Positions 1-9,775 of a stretch of 43,054 nt of DNA are shown piece after piece. The first letter of the stretch is position 1, and each line of letters begins with the position of its first letter. The notes below the pieces were generated by a model. The model did no database searches. It saw nothing but the letters and a program-made list of their open reading frames with translations, and was not told the origin of the DNA. A program made the translations under genes and the position numbers. The DNA comes from Flavobacterium sp. (GTDB taxonomy: Bacteria; Bacteroidota; Bacteroidia; Flavobacteriales; Flavobacteriaceae): positions 1-43,054 of the forward strand of contig JAAFGY010000011.1 of the NCBI GenBank assembly GCA_010365135.1, given 5' to 3'.

Positions 1-5
1 TTAAC

Positions 6-37
6 TTTGATTCAATATATTAATAAATTTATCTTTG
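6..37 (+). promoter_or_regulatory. Bacteroidota-type promoter of the glucanase locus
   Basis: TTTG at 6-9 and TATCTTTG at 30-37 are separated by 20 bases. This matches the -33/-7 consensus of the Bacteroidota primary sigma factor (TTTG-N19/20-TAnnTTTG). The start of transcription would fall near 43, giving a leader of about 65 bases before the GH30 start codon. No operator for a specific regulator was recognised. Confidence 0.6.
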
Positions 38-108
38 ATAGACCAATAAATAATATCAAAAATCAAATAATTTAATTACACCCAACGGGTTATTAAAAAT
101 AAAAAATT

Positions 109-1566
109 ATGAAGGCAACAATTATCACACTGATCTTATTGGTTTCGATCAGTACATTCTCTCAACAAAAAATTAAGACTTTGCAAAAAAATTTCTCTAC
201 AAAAGACAAAGCGGTTCGTGTTTACACTTCTGCTGATAGCACCAATTTGAGATTGACAAATACTGATAATCTGAAATTTTCTGACATAAAACAACCAGTA
301 GAAACTCAAACTAGCATATTTGTAAATCCAAACAAGACTTTCCAGACATTTTTAGGAATTGGTGGAGCAATAACGGATGCTAGTGCCGAAGTTTTTGCAA
401 AATTGTCAAAAGACAAACAGCAAGAATTTTTGAATGCTTATTTCAGTAAAGATAAAGGAATTGGGTACACACTAATAAGAACAAACATCAATAGTTGTGA
501 TTTCAGTAGTGATATGTACACTTATGTAGCCGAAGGCGACAAGGAATTAAAGACGTTCAACATTGATCACGATCGAAAATTTAGAATTCCTTTGATCAAA
601 AAAGCAATAGAAACTGCAGGTGGAAAATTGACCTTGTATGTTAGTCCATGGAGTCCGCCAGCCTTTATGAAAGACAATAATAATGTCCTAAAAGGCGGAA
701 AATTATTGCCTGAATTTTACCAATCTTGGGCCAATTATTATGTGAAATTTATTAATAGTTATCAAAAAGAAGGAATTCCAGTTTGGGGGTTAACCATTCA
801 AAACGAGCCGATGGCTGTCCAAAAATGGGAATCTTGCATTTTCACAGCCGAAAACGAACGTGATTTTTTGAAAAATCATCTTGGACCAACATTAAAAAAG
901 GCAGGACTTGGCGATAAAAAAATTACAGTTTGGGATCACAATAGAGATTTATTAACTCAGAGAGCAAGCACAATTCTTGACGATCCTGAAGCAAGTAAAT
1001 ATGTTTGGGGAATTGGTTTTCACTGGTATGAAAATTGGAGTGGAGGCGAACCAATGTTTGAAAACGTTGGTAAAGTTCACGAAATGTATCCCAACAAAAA
1101 TCTGATTTTTACCGAAGGATGTAACGAAAAATTCGACGCGAAAAAATACCAACTTTGGAAAAACGGAGAACGCTATGGAGAATCAATGATTAACGATTTC
1201 AATAATGGAACTGTTGCCTGGACAGATTGGAACATCCTTTTGGATGAAAATGGAGGTCCAAATCACGTAGGGAATTTTTGTTTTGCACCCATTCACGGTG
1301 ACACAAAAACGGGTGAATTAATTTACACACCTTCGTACTATTTCATTGGACATTTTTCAAAATTTATTGGTAAAAATGCAAAAAGGGTTAGTAGCGTTTC
1401 CAGTCGTAGTAATTTAATAACTACTTCTTTCTTAAACCAAGATGGGAAAATGATTACCGTGGTAATGAATCAAAGCAGCAATAAAGTAACCTATAGTTTA
1501 TGCGTAGGAACATCGTCAACCGAAGTTACGATTTTGCCTCACGCTATTCAAACGCTAGTGTATTAA
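109..1566 (+). CDS. GH30 family glycoside hydrolase (beta-glucosidase or beta-1,6-glucanase type)
   Basis: A secreted retaining glycoside hydrolase of clan A, family GH30. Residues 1-19 form a signal peptide ending in TFSQ. The GH30 signature FLGIGGAITDAS lies at 81-92. The acid/base is Glu233 in GLTIQNEP and the nucleophile is Glu336 in LIFTEG. The barrel is followed by the small C-terminal beta domain usual in GH30, and 485 residues is a normal length. Members in flavobacterial laminarin loci remove beta-1,6-linked glucose branches, which fits the neighbouring GH5 and GH81 genes. The exact linkage is inferred from context, since GH30 subfamilies also include glucosylceramidases. It is first in the operon, 15 bases before the GH5 gene. 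There is no T9SS tail, so it probably stays in the periplasm or outer membrane. Confidence 0.88.
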   Translation: MKATIITLILLVSISTFSQQKIKTLQKNFSTKDKAVRVYTSADSTNLRLTNTDNLKFSDIKQPVETQTSIFVNPNKTFQTFLGIGGAITDASAEVFAKLSKDKQQEFLNAYFSKDKGIGYTLIRTNINSCDFSSDMYTYVAEGDKELKTFNIDHDRKFRIPLIKKAIETAGGKLTLYVSPWSPPAFMKDNNNVLKGGKLLPEFYQSWANYYVKFINSYQKEGIPVWGLTIQNEPMAVQKWESCIFTAENERDFLKNHLGPTLKKAGLGDKKITVWDHNRDLLTQRASTILDDPEASKYVWGIGFHWYENWSGGEPMFENVGKVHEMYPNKNLIFTEGCNEKFDAKKYQLWKNGERYGESMINDFNNGTVAWTDWNILLDENGGPNHVGNFCFAPIHGDTKTGELIYTPSYYFIGHFSKFIGKNAKRVSSVSSRSNLITTSFLNQDGKMITVVMNQSSNKVTYSLCVGTSSTEVTILPHAIQTLVY

Positions 1567-1581
1567 TAATTAAATCTTTTT

Positions 1582-3333
1582 ATGAAAAATTATCTCTTAT
1601 TGGTTTTTGTTTTACTTACATTTTCAACTTTTGGACAAGGATATTTGCATAGAAATGGGCAAAATATTGAAGATGGAAATGGGAAAAATATTGTTTTAAG
1701 AGGACTAGGTTTAGGAGGCTGGATGATTCAGGAAGGTTATATGCTTAAAACAGGAAATATTGCCGGTCCGCAGCATATTATCAAGCAAAAAATCACCGAT
1801 TTAATTGGAGAAGAAAACACCAAGGAATTCTACAAAACCTATAAATTAAACGGAATTAACAAAAAAGATATAGATTCGCTTGCCGCTTGGGGATTTAATT
1901 CCATTAGGTTGCCAATGCATTATAATCTCTATACTTTGCCTATTGAACAAGAAAAAGTTTCAGGCGAAAACACTTGGCTAGACGAAGGTTTCAAAATGAC
2001 GGATGATTTACTAAAATGGTGTGCTGCCAATAAAATATACCTAATTTTAGATTTACATGGAGCTCCAGGAGGTCAAGGTCACGATGCAAATATCTCGGAT
2101 TACGACACTGCAAAACCATCACTTTGGGAAAGTGAAGCCAATCAGGATAAAACGGTTGCCCTTTGGAAAAAGTTGGCATCTCGATATAAAGATAATCCTT
2201 GGATTGGAGGGTATGACATTATCAACGAACCCAATTGGAATTTTGACGGAAAAAATGTAAATGGATGTGACGAAAAATTAAACATTCCCTTAAGAAATTT
2301 GGAAATTAGAATTACCAAAGCCATTAGAGAAGTCGATACGAATCATTTAGTCATTATCGAAGGCAATTGTTGGGGCAATAATTACGATGGAATTTTTCCG
2401 CTTTGGGATGATAATATGGCATTGAGTTTTCATAAATATTGGAATCCTAATAATGTAGAGTCTATTCAGAAATTCTTGGATTACAGAACACAATACAACG
2501 TTCCCATTTGGTTGGGTGAAACAGGAGAAAACTCAAATGTGTGGTTCAAAGAAGTAGTTGCTTTGGCAGAATCCAATAATATTGGTTGGGCTTTTTGGCC
2601 AATGAAAAAAATTGATAACATTGCCGGAGTTACTTCAGTTTCTATAACGCCTCAATACGAGCAATTGCTTCAATATTGGGAAAAAGGAGGAAAAAAACCT
2701 TCCTCAGCTTTTGCAAAATCAACTTTAATGCAGATAGCCGATAATTACAAAATAGAGAAGGTTACCATAAAACACGATGTAATTGATGCGATGTTTCGCC
2801 AATATAAAACCACCGAAACTAAAACGTATAAAAAACATTCCTTGCCCGGAAAAGTCTTTGCTACTGAATATGATTTGGGACAAAACGGATTTGCTTATTT
2901 TGATAAAGATGTGGTGAATTATAATGGAACTCAATTCACACCTTGGAACAAAGGGGGAGCTATGCGAAATGATGGTGTCGATATTCAAAAGTGTAATGAT
3001 AAAATCACCAACGGTTTTAATGTGTGTTTCATAGACGATACGGAATGGTTGCAGTTTACATTTGAATTAAATTCTAAAAAAGTTTTCGATATTGATATTC
3101 GATATTCAAGTCAAGTTGCTGGAGGAAAACTTTATTTGGAAGATGAATCGGGTAGAATATCCCAAACCATAACGCTTCCATCTTCGGGAGGTAAAAATAC
3201 TTGGAAAACGGCGACTTTAGAAAATGTGACTTTAAAACAAGGAACAAATAAAATTAAAGTCCATTTTGAAAAAGGCAATTTCAATCTTAACTTTTTGGAG
3301 TTCAAAAAACCTAAAACTTTGGTTAAGAAATAA
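1582..3333 (+). CDS. GH5 family glucanase with C-terminal CBM6-like domain
   Basis: A secreted retaining glycoside hydrolase. The signal peptide is residues 1-19 (ending TFGQ). The GH5 barrel covers about 20-375, with the acid/base Glu216 in YDIINEPNW and the nucleophile Glu313 in IWLGETGEN. The N-terminal GLGLGGWMIQEGYM stretch resembles exo-beta-1,3-glucanase-like GH5 enzymes. Residues about 424-578 form a beta-sandwich of CBM6 type (GFAYFDKDVVNYNG, DDTEWLQFTFELN and a closing NLNFLEFKK), usual for binding beta-glucan ends. It follows GH30 by 15 bases, so the two are very likely cotranscribed. Activity on beta-1,3- or beta-1,6-glucan is inferred from neighbours; GH5 is too varied to fix the substrate from sequence alone. 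No T9SS tail is present. Confidence 0.85.
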   Translation: MKNYLLLVFVLLTFSTFGQGYLHRNGQNIEDGNGKNIVLRGLGLGGWMIQEGYMLKTGNIAGPQHIIKQKITDLIGEENTKEFYKTYKLNGINKKDIDSLAAWGFNSIRLPMHYNLYTLPIEQEKVSGENTWLDEGFKMTDDLLKWCAANKIYLILDLHGAPGGQGHDANISDYDTAKPSLWESEANQDKTVALWKKLASRYKDNPWIGGYDIINEPNWNFDGKNVNGCDEKLNIPLRNLEIRITKAIREVDTNHLVIIEGNCWGNNYDGIFPLWDDNMALSFHKYWNPNNVESIQKFLDYRTQYNVPIWLGETGENSNVWFKEVVALAESNNIGWAFWPMKKIDNIAGVTSVSITPQYEQLLQYWEKGGKKPSSAFAKSTLMQIADNYKIEKVTIKHDVIDAMFRQYKTTETKTYKKHSLPGKVFATEYDLGQNGFAYFDKDVVNYNGTQFTPWNKGGAMRNDGVDIQKCNDKITNGFNVCFIDDTEWLQFTFELNSKKVFDIDIRYSSQVAGGKLYLEDESGRISQTITLPSSGGKNTWKTATLENVTLKQGTNKIKVHFEKGNFNLNFLEFKKPKTLVKK

Positions 3334-3590
3334 AATTAATTATTACTGTCTTAAACAGAACTCCATTATTAATGGTTAGTTATATTCTTAAAAGTTAATT
3401 CTATCGCTTTTTGCTGCTAGTAATTTTTAGACAATATTTTTTAAGAAACTATAAATCAATAGTTTGTGACTTTTTGTTGTGTTTTTTTATACTTAAAAAT
3501 GCCTCTCTGATGTATTTTTTTGTTTAAGATAATTATTTTTTATAAAAACATTCTTCTAATATTGTGGAGAAGATTTAAGAATAATAATTT

Positions 3591-4871
3591 ATGAAAAAAA
3601 TTACTTTACTCACCTTTTTAATGATTTTTTCATTAGGATTTGCACAAAATTTACCTTTAGATTTTGAATCGACAACAACAACCTATCCAATTACTAATTT
3701 TGATGGCGGTGTCGCAACAAAAATTATAAATCCACAAATTTCAGGAATCAATACAAGTGCCACTGTTATGCAACTCGTCAAAGGTGCTGGAGCAGTTTGG
3801 GCGGGTAGTAAAATCACTTTGGCAGCTCCTATCGATTTCTCTACAAATAGAATATTTAAGGTAAAAGTATTTTCGCCTGTTGCAGGTATAAAGCTTTTGC
3901 TAAAGTTTGAAGGTGCTAGTTCCTTTTTCCAAAAACTATCGTCACCTATAACAACGGCTAATGTTTGGGAGGAATTAACTTTTGATTTTTCGGCCGAAGC
4001 AGTAAACAATTTAAACAATCAAATTGTTTTTATGTTTGACTTTGGCACACAAGGAGACGGAAGCCCAAATTCAACCTACTTGTTTGATGATGTAACTCAA
4101 TCTTCTGGGACTGGTCCTATTTTAGATTTGCCGGTTTTACCTTTGGATTTTGAATCTACAACTGTGACCTATCCGTTTGCTGATTTTGGTGGTGGCGCAA
4201 CAACATTAATGACAAATCCAGATCCAACAGGAATCAATACAAGCTCAAAAGTGGTAAGAATGGTCAAAAATCCAGGCGAAACTTATGCAGGTAGTGTGAT
4301 TCAAATGGCAGGACCCATTGATTTTTCAACCAATAAAATAATTAAAGTAAAAGTTTGGTCACCTGTCGCTGGAAAAAAACTTTTATTGAAGTTTGAAGGA
4401 AGCCCAACTGATTTTGATGGAGGCGCTTTTGAAACGGATGCCATTATTACAAAAGCTAATGAATGGGAGGAAATAACCTTAGATTATAACTCGCCTACTT
4501 TATTTCCTCCTGTAAACAATAATGATAATAAAATTGTTTTTTTCTTTGATTTTGGTACGCAAGGAGACGGAAGTCCAAATTCGACTTATTATTTTGACGA
4601 TGTAAAGTTTTCAACACCTTTGTCAGTTCCGTTTTATTCAATTTCAAAAGTAACTGTATATTCAAATCCAACGTTGCAACAAGTTTCGATACAAGCCGAT
4701 AAAGAAATTCAAAAAATTACTATTTATGATCTTTTAGGCAAAGAAATAATTATGAAAAGACCACAAAGTAATTCAGCAACAATACAAACTAGCGGATTTC
4801 AAAAAGGAGTTTATATTCTTAAAACCACTATTGATGGTAAGGATTCAACTTCAAAATTCATTAAAGAATAA
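3591..4871 (+). CDS. T9SS-sorted surface protein with two tandem putative glycan-binding modules
   Basis: I do not recognise a named family for the main domains. A signal peptide (1-19, ending GFAQ) is followed by two homologous modules of about 150 residues, at 21-170 and 183-340. Both open with LPLDFEST, carry GINTS, IDFSTN and SPVAGxKLLLKFEG near the middle, and close with FDFGTQGDGSPNSTYxFDDV. Residues 350-426 are a T9SS type A sorting domain (VYSNPT, ITIYDLLGKEI, GVYILKTTIDGK), so the protein should be exported and attached to or released from the cell surface. The modules look like beta-sandwiches, and there are no obvious catalytic residues. Its place between the GH5 and GH81 genes suggests it binds the same beta-glucan. 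The gap before it is 257 bases; GH81 follows after 45. Confidence 0.75.
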   Translation: MKKITLLTFLMIFSLGFAQNLPLDFESTTTTYPITNFDGGVATKIINPQISGINTSATVMQLVKGAGAVWAGSKITLAAPIDFSTNRIFKVKVFSPVAGIKLLLKFEGASSFFQKLSSPITTANVWEELTFDFSAEAVNNLNNQIVFMFDFGTQGDGSPNSTYLFDDVTQSSGTGPILDLPVLPLDFESTTVTYPFADFGGGATTLMTNPDPTGINTSSKVVRMVKNPGETYAGSVIQMAGPIDFSTNKIIKVKVWSPVAGKKLLLKFEGSPTDFDGGAFETDAIITKANEWEEITLDYNSPTLFPPVNNNDNKIVFFFDFGTQGDGSPNSTYYFDDVKFSTPLSVPFYSISKVTVYSNPTLQQVSIQADKEIQKITIYDLLGKEIIMKRPQSNSATIQTSGFQKGVYILKTTIDGKDSTSKFIKE

Positions 4872-4916
4872 AATATTCCCTTTTTAATACTAACAAAATA
4901 TAATAGTACGATTAAA

Positions 4917-7900
4917 ATGAAAAAAAGAATTATGTTTTTATTGACAACAGTCGTTGTTAGTTTTTTATTTGCAATGAATGCAAACGCACAGTTGGTAACA
5001 GTTGGTAGCGGTAGTTACAGAACAACGTTTCCTGGAAATGATTCAGCAGGTAGAAATGCTTATCCTTCTGGAACTCCATATTTGAGTGGAAACGCTGTAG
5101 GAAAGCCAGTTCCCACTAGCGATTGGTGGTCCGCTTTGGTTAAAAACGGTACTGCATCCAACCTTTTTAATTATCCTTATACAATGAAAACTACCGTTAA
5201 CGGGTTGGTAGTGAGTTATATTCCTTCGGGTGTGATTGATGATTTGTTGCCAATGGTAATGGGTGTTACTGGTATGAATGCTCCTAAAACCAACGTTTCT
5301 GATTATTCGGATTGGACAGTAACAATGGATTGGAATGATGGAACACATAATTTTCAAGCTACTTCTGGTGTTGGAATGCCTTTTCTATATTTTACTAAAA
5401 GCACAACTGATATTGCTCAAGTTACTATCAACTCAGGAACGGTTGTCATCTCTAACGAAATGCTAGTTTGTACCAATGTAAAAAACGGTGCCGATTTTGC
5501 AATTTATGCACCTTCGGGAAGTACTTGGACTAAAAATGGAGCTGTTTATACTTCCACTTTGAATGGGCAAAATTATTGGTCGATGGCTTTTATTCCACTC
5601 ACTGCAGCGAATGTGGACACAGTAGCTAATGAATATAAAAAATATGCCTATGTTTTTCCAGTGAAATCAACAGCTACTTATACTTATAATGAAGCAACCT
5701 CTGTAATGCACACTGATTTTAATGTGCAAACCGAAGTAAAAGAAGGAGTCGAAACCAATATGTTGCTCGGGTTACTTCCGCATCAATGGGCACATTTGGC
5801 TCCAGATTCGCCAGTTCCAGACAAATACAGTTACGCAGTTATAAGAGGCGAAATGAAAACAATGGCAGGAAATAGTTTTAGTGTCGAAAATACTTTTCAC
5901 GGAATACTTCCCACTTTGCCTTATGTCGATAATTATAGTAATGGTTTCAGTCCAACCGCTTTAACCGAAAAAATTGCCTCTTTAGAAAACAGTACAATGG
6001 CAACTTGGACAGATTCCTATAACGAAGGCCAAGTTTTTAACCAATTGATGCAAACGGCTCGTGTAGCCAACGAAATGGGGAATTTTCTGGCTCGTGATAA
6101 AATGTTGGCAACTATTAAAACCCGACTTGAAAACTGGTTTAAAGCCGAAAATGGTGAAGTAGCTTTCCTATTTTATTATAATTCAACATGGAATTCAGCT
6201 ATTGGTTATCCTGCAGGATATGGCCAAGACAGCGGTTTGAATGACAAACAATTTCATTGGGGATATTTTATACAAGCAGCTGCTTTTGTTGAACAATTCA
6301 GTCCGGGTTGGGCATCTCAATGGGGTGTAATGGTAGATTTAATCATTCGTGATGCCGCAGCGTATGATAGAAATGACACAATGTTTCCTTATTTGAGAAA
6401 TTTCAATCCCTATTCAGGACACAGTTGGGTCGATGGTTTTGCCAACAATCCACAAGGAAATAATATGGAATCCAGTTCAGAAAGTATGGTTTTTAATGCT
6501 TCGCTGATTCACTGGGGAGAAGCTTCAGGGAATAAAACCATTCGAGATTTAGGAATTTACCTTTATACCACGGAGCAAACCGGAATCGAAGAATATTATA
6601 TGGATACAAAAGAACGGAATTTTCCTCCTTCTCAAACCAAGAGTTTGGTGTCACGGGTTTGGTCCAATAGTATTGATAATGGCACTTTTTGGACTGCTGA
6701 TATTGCTGCTTCATACGGAATTGAGTTATACCCAATCCAAGGTGGTTCACTTTATTTAGGGCAAGACACGGCGTATGTTACCAAACTTTGGAATGAAATT
6801 GAAGCCAATACAGGAATTCTTAGCAATCAGGTTAATCCCAATTTATGGCACGACATTATGTGGGAATACCTTGCATTTATTGATCCTCCAAAAGCCATAG
6901 GATTGTATAATTCTTATCCAAATAGAGAAATTAAGTTTGGAGTTTCAGACGCCCAAACGTATCATTGGTTACACGCTATGAATGCTTTAGGAAGAGTGAG
7001 CCCAACAATTACAGCCAATTGTCCCACCGCAACTGCGTTTACCCAAAACGGTCAAACCAATTATGTGGCACAAAATTATTCAAATACACCTATTACGGTC
7101 ACTTTTTCAACAGGATATCAATTAGATGTTCCCGCTCGAAAAATGGTAACAAGTATTGATTCTCAAATCACAGGAGTTTTAACTTCTTCTTTTCAGCAAG
7201 CGTATGTAAATGGAAGTGTAAAATTAGATGTTGCTGCGTCGAATGGAACTCCAATCAAGGTGGAATTTATGGATGGAACGACTTCGCTTGGAATCGTTAC
7301 AACTGCACCTTTTACTTGGAATGCTACAAATTTGACCTTGGGAATGCACGCTTTTTATGCAAAAGTTTACGAAGATGCAGTTAAATTAAATGTGACTAAT
7401 AGTGTCAATGTTCAGGTTGGAAATCAATTGCCATTTGCTGGAACTCCTTGGGCAATTCCTGGAATTATCGAAGCAGGTAAATTCGATACTTTCGAAGGTG
7501 GAAAAGGACAAAACATTGCTTATTTTGATACTACAACAGCTAACTCGGGAGATTATCGTTTAGACGAATATGTAGATTCAAAAACGAGTGTTGCTGAAGG
7601 TGCAACTGTTGGTTCGCTTGCTACAAATGAATGGTTAGAATATACTGTAAATGTTGCTCAATCGGGATTATATTCCTTCGATTTCCGTTATGCTTCTGGC
7701 AATGGGGCTGGCGGAGGACCATTTCATTTAGAATTAGATGGACAAGTCATTTCAGGTGACATTACTGTTCCGTCAACTTCTACAACTTCTTGGGATGTTT
7801 GGGCTACTAAAACAGTTGCCAATATTCCTCTTACACCGGGAGAACATGTATTGCGCGTCGCTTTTTCATGGGGTGAATTTAACTTAGCCAAAATGACATT

Positions 7901-9674
7901 TACAAGAACTGGGGATTTGGCGACTAGTTATCCAACAGCAATTGCAGGGCCAAATTTAAAAGTAATTTTGCCTTTGACTTCAACAGTAATTGATGGTTCG
8001 GCAAGTACTGAATCTGCCGGAAAAGCATTAACCTATCTTTGGACACAAAATTATGGGCCATCGGTGATACAATTTTCTGATGCAACAGCTGTAAATCCAA
8101 CAATAAGTGGTTTGACCGAAGGAACATATAGTTTAAAATTGACTGTTACAAACACCGATTTGGTTACAGATGAAGACGAATTATTGATTTTGGTAACCAA
8201 TACATCGAATGCATTACCTACAGTTTCATTGATAACACCCATAAACAATGATACATTTACTGAGGGAAAACCCGTTAGCATTACTGCCAATGCTAGTGAT
8301 TTTGACGGAACAATTCAGCAAGTGAATTTCTATCAAAATGATATTTTAATCAGTTCAGATATTTCTGCGCCTTATTCCGCAACTTGGAGTCCAATTGCTG
8401 GAAATTATACTCTTACAGCAAAAGCTACTGACAATGATGGAGCTGTGAGCACATCACAAACCGTGGATGTAACTATTGCAGCAGCTATGGTCTGTATTGA
8501 AACCTCCAAAGTGGCTACTCAAGGAACGTTTTCTATTGGTTATAAATCTACTTTTGAAACTGTAGGCTCAAATGTATATATTACTTTTGAATTGCTAGAT
8601 ACTGACAAATCAGGAGTAATTGCTTATTTGTGGAAACAAACTCCTTTTGGAGAAACAGCTATGACCAAAGGTTCAGGAAATATTTTTACAGCAACCGTGA
8701 GTGGTCAAGCCAATGGAACAACCATTAATTATGCTGTAAAATTCGCTTGTGGAGGAGGATTATCTGTTACAAAATACATAAGCTATGTAGTTGGAACTAA
8801 TTGTGGAAACACTAACGATACTCAAGCACCCACAAATTTTACAGCGAGTGTTGGCACAATTACAGGTTCTTCTGTCGAATTGTTGTTGAACGCTACTGAC
8901 AACTCTGGAACGGTCGCTTACAATGTGATTTATGGTGCAAATACAACTTCAACATCAAGTAACTCGGGAGTTCAAAAATCCTTTTTGATAACTGGATTGA
9001 CTTCAAATACAAATTACAGTTTCAGTATTTCGGCAAGTGATTTGACAGGAAATCTTTCAATAAATAATCCAATTGTACTTAATGCTACAACGTCGTCGAA
9101 TACCAATACGGAATGTGCCGGAACGGCAACTGATGCTTCTCAAGGTTCGTTTGCTGTAGGATATAAGTATGCTTTCCAAACTATTGGAACAGATGTTAAA
9201 ATAACTTTTGAACTGCTGGACGACAAAACGGGAGTAATTGCTTATTTGTGGAAACAAACTCCTTTTTCAGAAACGGCGATGACCAATGTTTCTGGGAAGA
9301 TTTTCACAAAAACTATCACTGGACAAACTGTAGGGTCAACCATTTCTTATGCAGTTAAATTTGCGTATGCTGGAGGATTATCGGTAACAAAATATTTTTC
9401 TTATGTTGTGGGAAATGCCTGTGCACTGGGATTGGAAAATTATTCGGAGTTAAAGCAAACTTTCTTTCCAAATCCTGTGAAAAGCATTTTGCTTCTGCAA
9501 TTATTGGATAATCAGAATAAAATTTTTATAACAGATATGCTTGGACGCAAACTCCTCGAAGATGTAGTAAAGTCTTCGCATACGATAGATATGAGTGCTT
9601 TTAAAAAAGGAACCTATATTTTAAGAGTAGAAAACACTTACGGCATCCAAAATATGAAAATTTTAAAGGAATAG
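4917..9674 (+). CDS. Multi-modular GH81 endo-beta-1,3-glucanase with CBMs and T9SS tail
   Basis: A large secreted enzyme expected to cut beta-1,3-glucan internally by an inverting mechanism. The signal peptide ends about residue 24 (NANAQ). The GH81 catalytic region spans about 40-690: PTSDWW at 66-71, LNDKQFHWGYF at 441-451 with Asp443, and GHSWVDGF then NMESSSES at 516-523 with Glu518 and Glu522, the acidic residues conserved in the family. After it come an Ig-like domain (about 760-835), a CBM6-like domain (about 838-998), a PKD-like domain (1004-1096), a second Ig-like domain (1100-1187), a CBM56-like module (1193-1296), FN3 (1303-1392), a second CBM56-like module (1400-1502) and a T9SS sorting domain (about 1508-1585, with FFPNP and DMLGRKLLE). 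The two CBM56-like copies share AYLWKQTPF and GGLSVTKY. This is probably the main depolymerase of the locus. Confidence 0.92.
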   Translation: MKKRIMFLLTTVVVSFLFAMNANAQLVTVGSGSYRTTFPGNDSAGRNAYPSGTPYLSGNAVGKPVPTSDWWSALVKNGTASNLFNYPYTMKTTVNGLVVSYIPSGVIDDLLPMVMGVTGMNAPKTNVSDYSDWTVTMDWNDGTHNFQATSGVGMPFLYFTKSTTDIAQVTINSGTVVISNEMLVCTNVKNGADFAIYAPSGSTWTKNGAVYTSTLNGQNYWSMAFIPLTAANVDTVANEYKKYAYVFPVKSTATYTYNEATSVMHTDFNVQTEVKEGVETNMLLGLLPHQWAHLAPDSPVPDKYSYAVIRGEMKTMAGNSFSVENTFHGILPTLPYVDNYSNGFSPTALTEKIASLENSTMATWTDSYNEGQVFNQLMQTARVANEMGNFLARDKMLATIKTRLENWFKAENGEVAFLFYYNSTWNSAIGYPAGYGQDSGLNDKQFHWGYFIQAAAFVEQFSPGWASQWGVMVDLIIRDAAAYDRNDTMFPYLRNFNPYSGHSWVDGFANNPQGNNMESSSESMVFNASLIHWGEASGNKTIRDLGIYLYTTEQTGIEEYYMDTKERNFPPSQTKSLVSRVWSNSIDNGTFWTADIAASYGIELYPIQGGSLYLGQDTAYVTKLWNEIEANTGILSNQVNPNLWHDIMWEYLAFIDPPKAIGLYNSYPNREIKFGVSDAQTYHWLHAMNALGRVSPTITANCPTATAFTQNGQTNYVAQNYSNTPITVTFSTGYQLDVPARKMVTSIDSQITGVLTSSFQQAYVNGSVKLDVAASNGTPIKVEFMDGTTSLGIVTTAPFTWNATNLTLGMHAFYAKVYEDAVKLNVTNSVNVQVGNQLPFAGTPWAIPGIIEAGKFDTFEGGKGQNIAYFDTTTANSGDYRLDEYVDSKTSVAEGATVGSLATNEWLEYTVNVAQSGLYSFDFRYASGNGAGGGPFHLELDGQVISGDITVPSTSTTSWDVWATKTVANIPLTPGEHVLRVAFSWGEFNLAKMTFTRTGDLATSYPTAIAGPNLKVILPLTSTVIDGSASTESAGKALTYLWTQNYGPSVIQFSDATAVNPTISGLTEGTYSLKLTVTNTDLVTDEDELLILVTNTSNALPTVSLITPINNDTFTEGKPVSITANASDFDGTIQQVNFYQNDILISSDISAPYSATWSPIAGNYTLTAKATDNDGAVSTSQTVDVTIAAAMVCIETSKVATQGTFSIGYKSTFETVGSNVYITFELLDTDKSGVIAYLWKQTPFGETAMTKGSGNIFTATVSGQANGTTINYAVKFACGGGLSVTKYISYVVGTNCGNTNDTQAPTNFTASVGTITGSSVELLLNATDNSGTVAYNVIYGANTTSTSSNSGVQKSFLITGLTSNTNYSFSISASDLTGNLSINNPIVLNATTSSNTNTECAGTATDASQGSFAVGYKYAFQTIGTDVKITFELLDDKTGVIAYLWKQTPFSETAMTNVSGKIFTKTITGQTVGSTISYAVKFAYAGGLSVTKYFSYVVGNACALGLENYSELKQTFFPNPVKSILLLQLLDNQNKIFITDMLGRKLLEDVVKSSHTIDMSAFKKGTYILRVENTYGIQNMKILKE

Positions 9675-9775
9675 AGAAGATTTAAATGGTATTTTTACAG
9701 AACATTACTTTTGCTCTATTTATTTGCTTGATCAACCATTCATTTAATACTAATACTTTTTTATAGATCTAAAAA

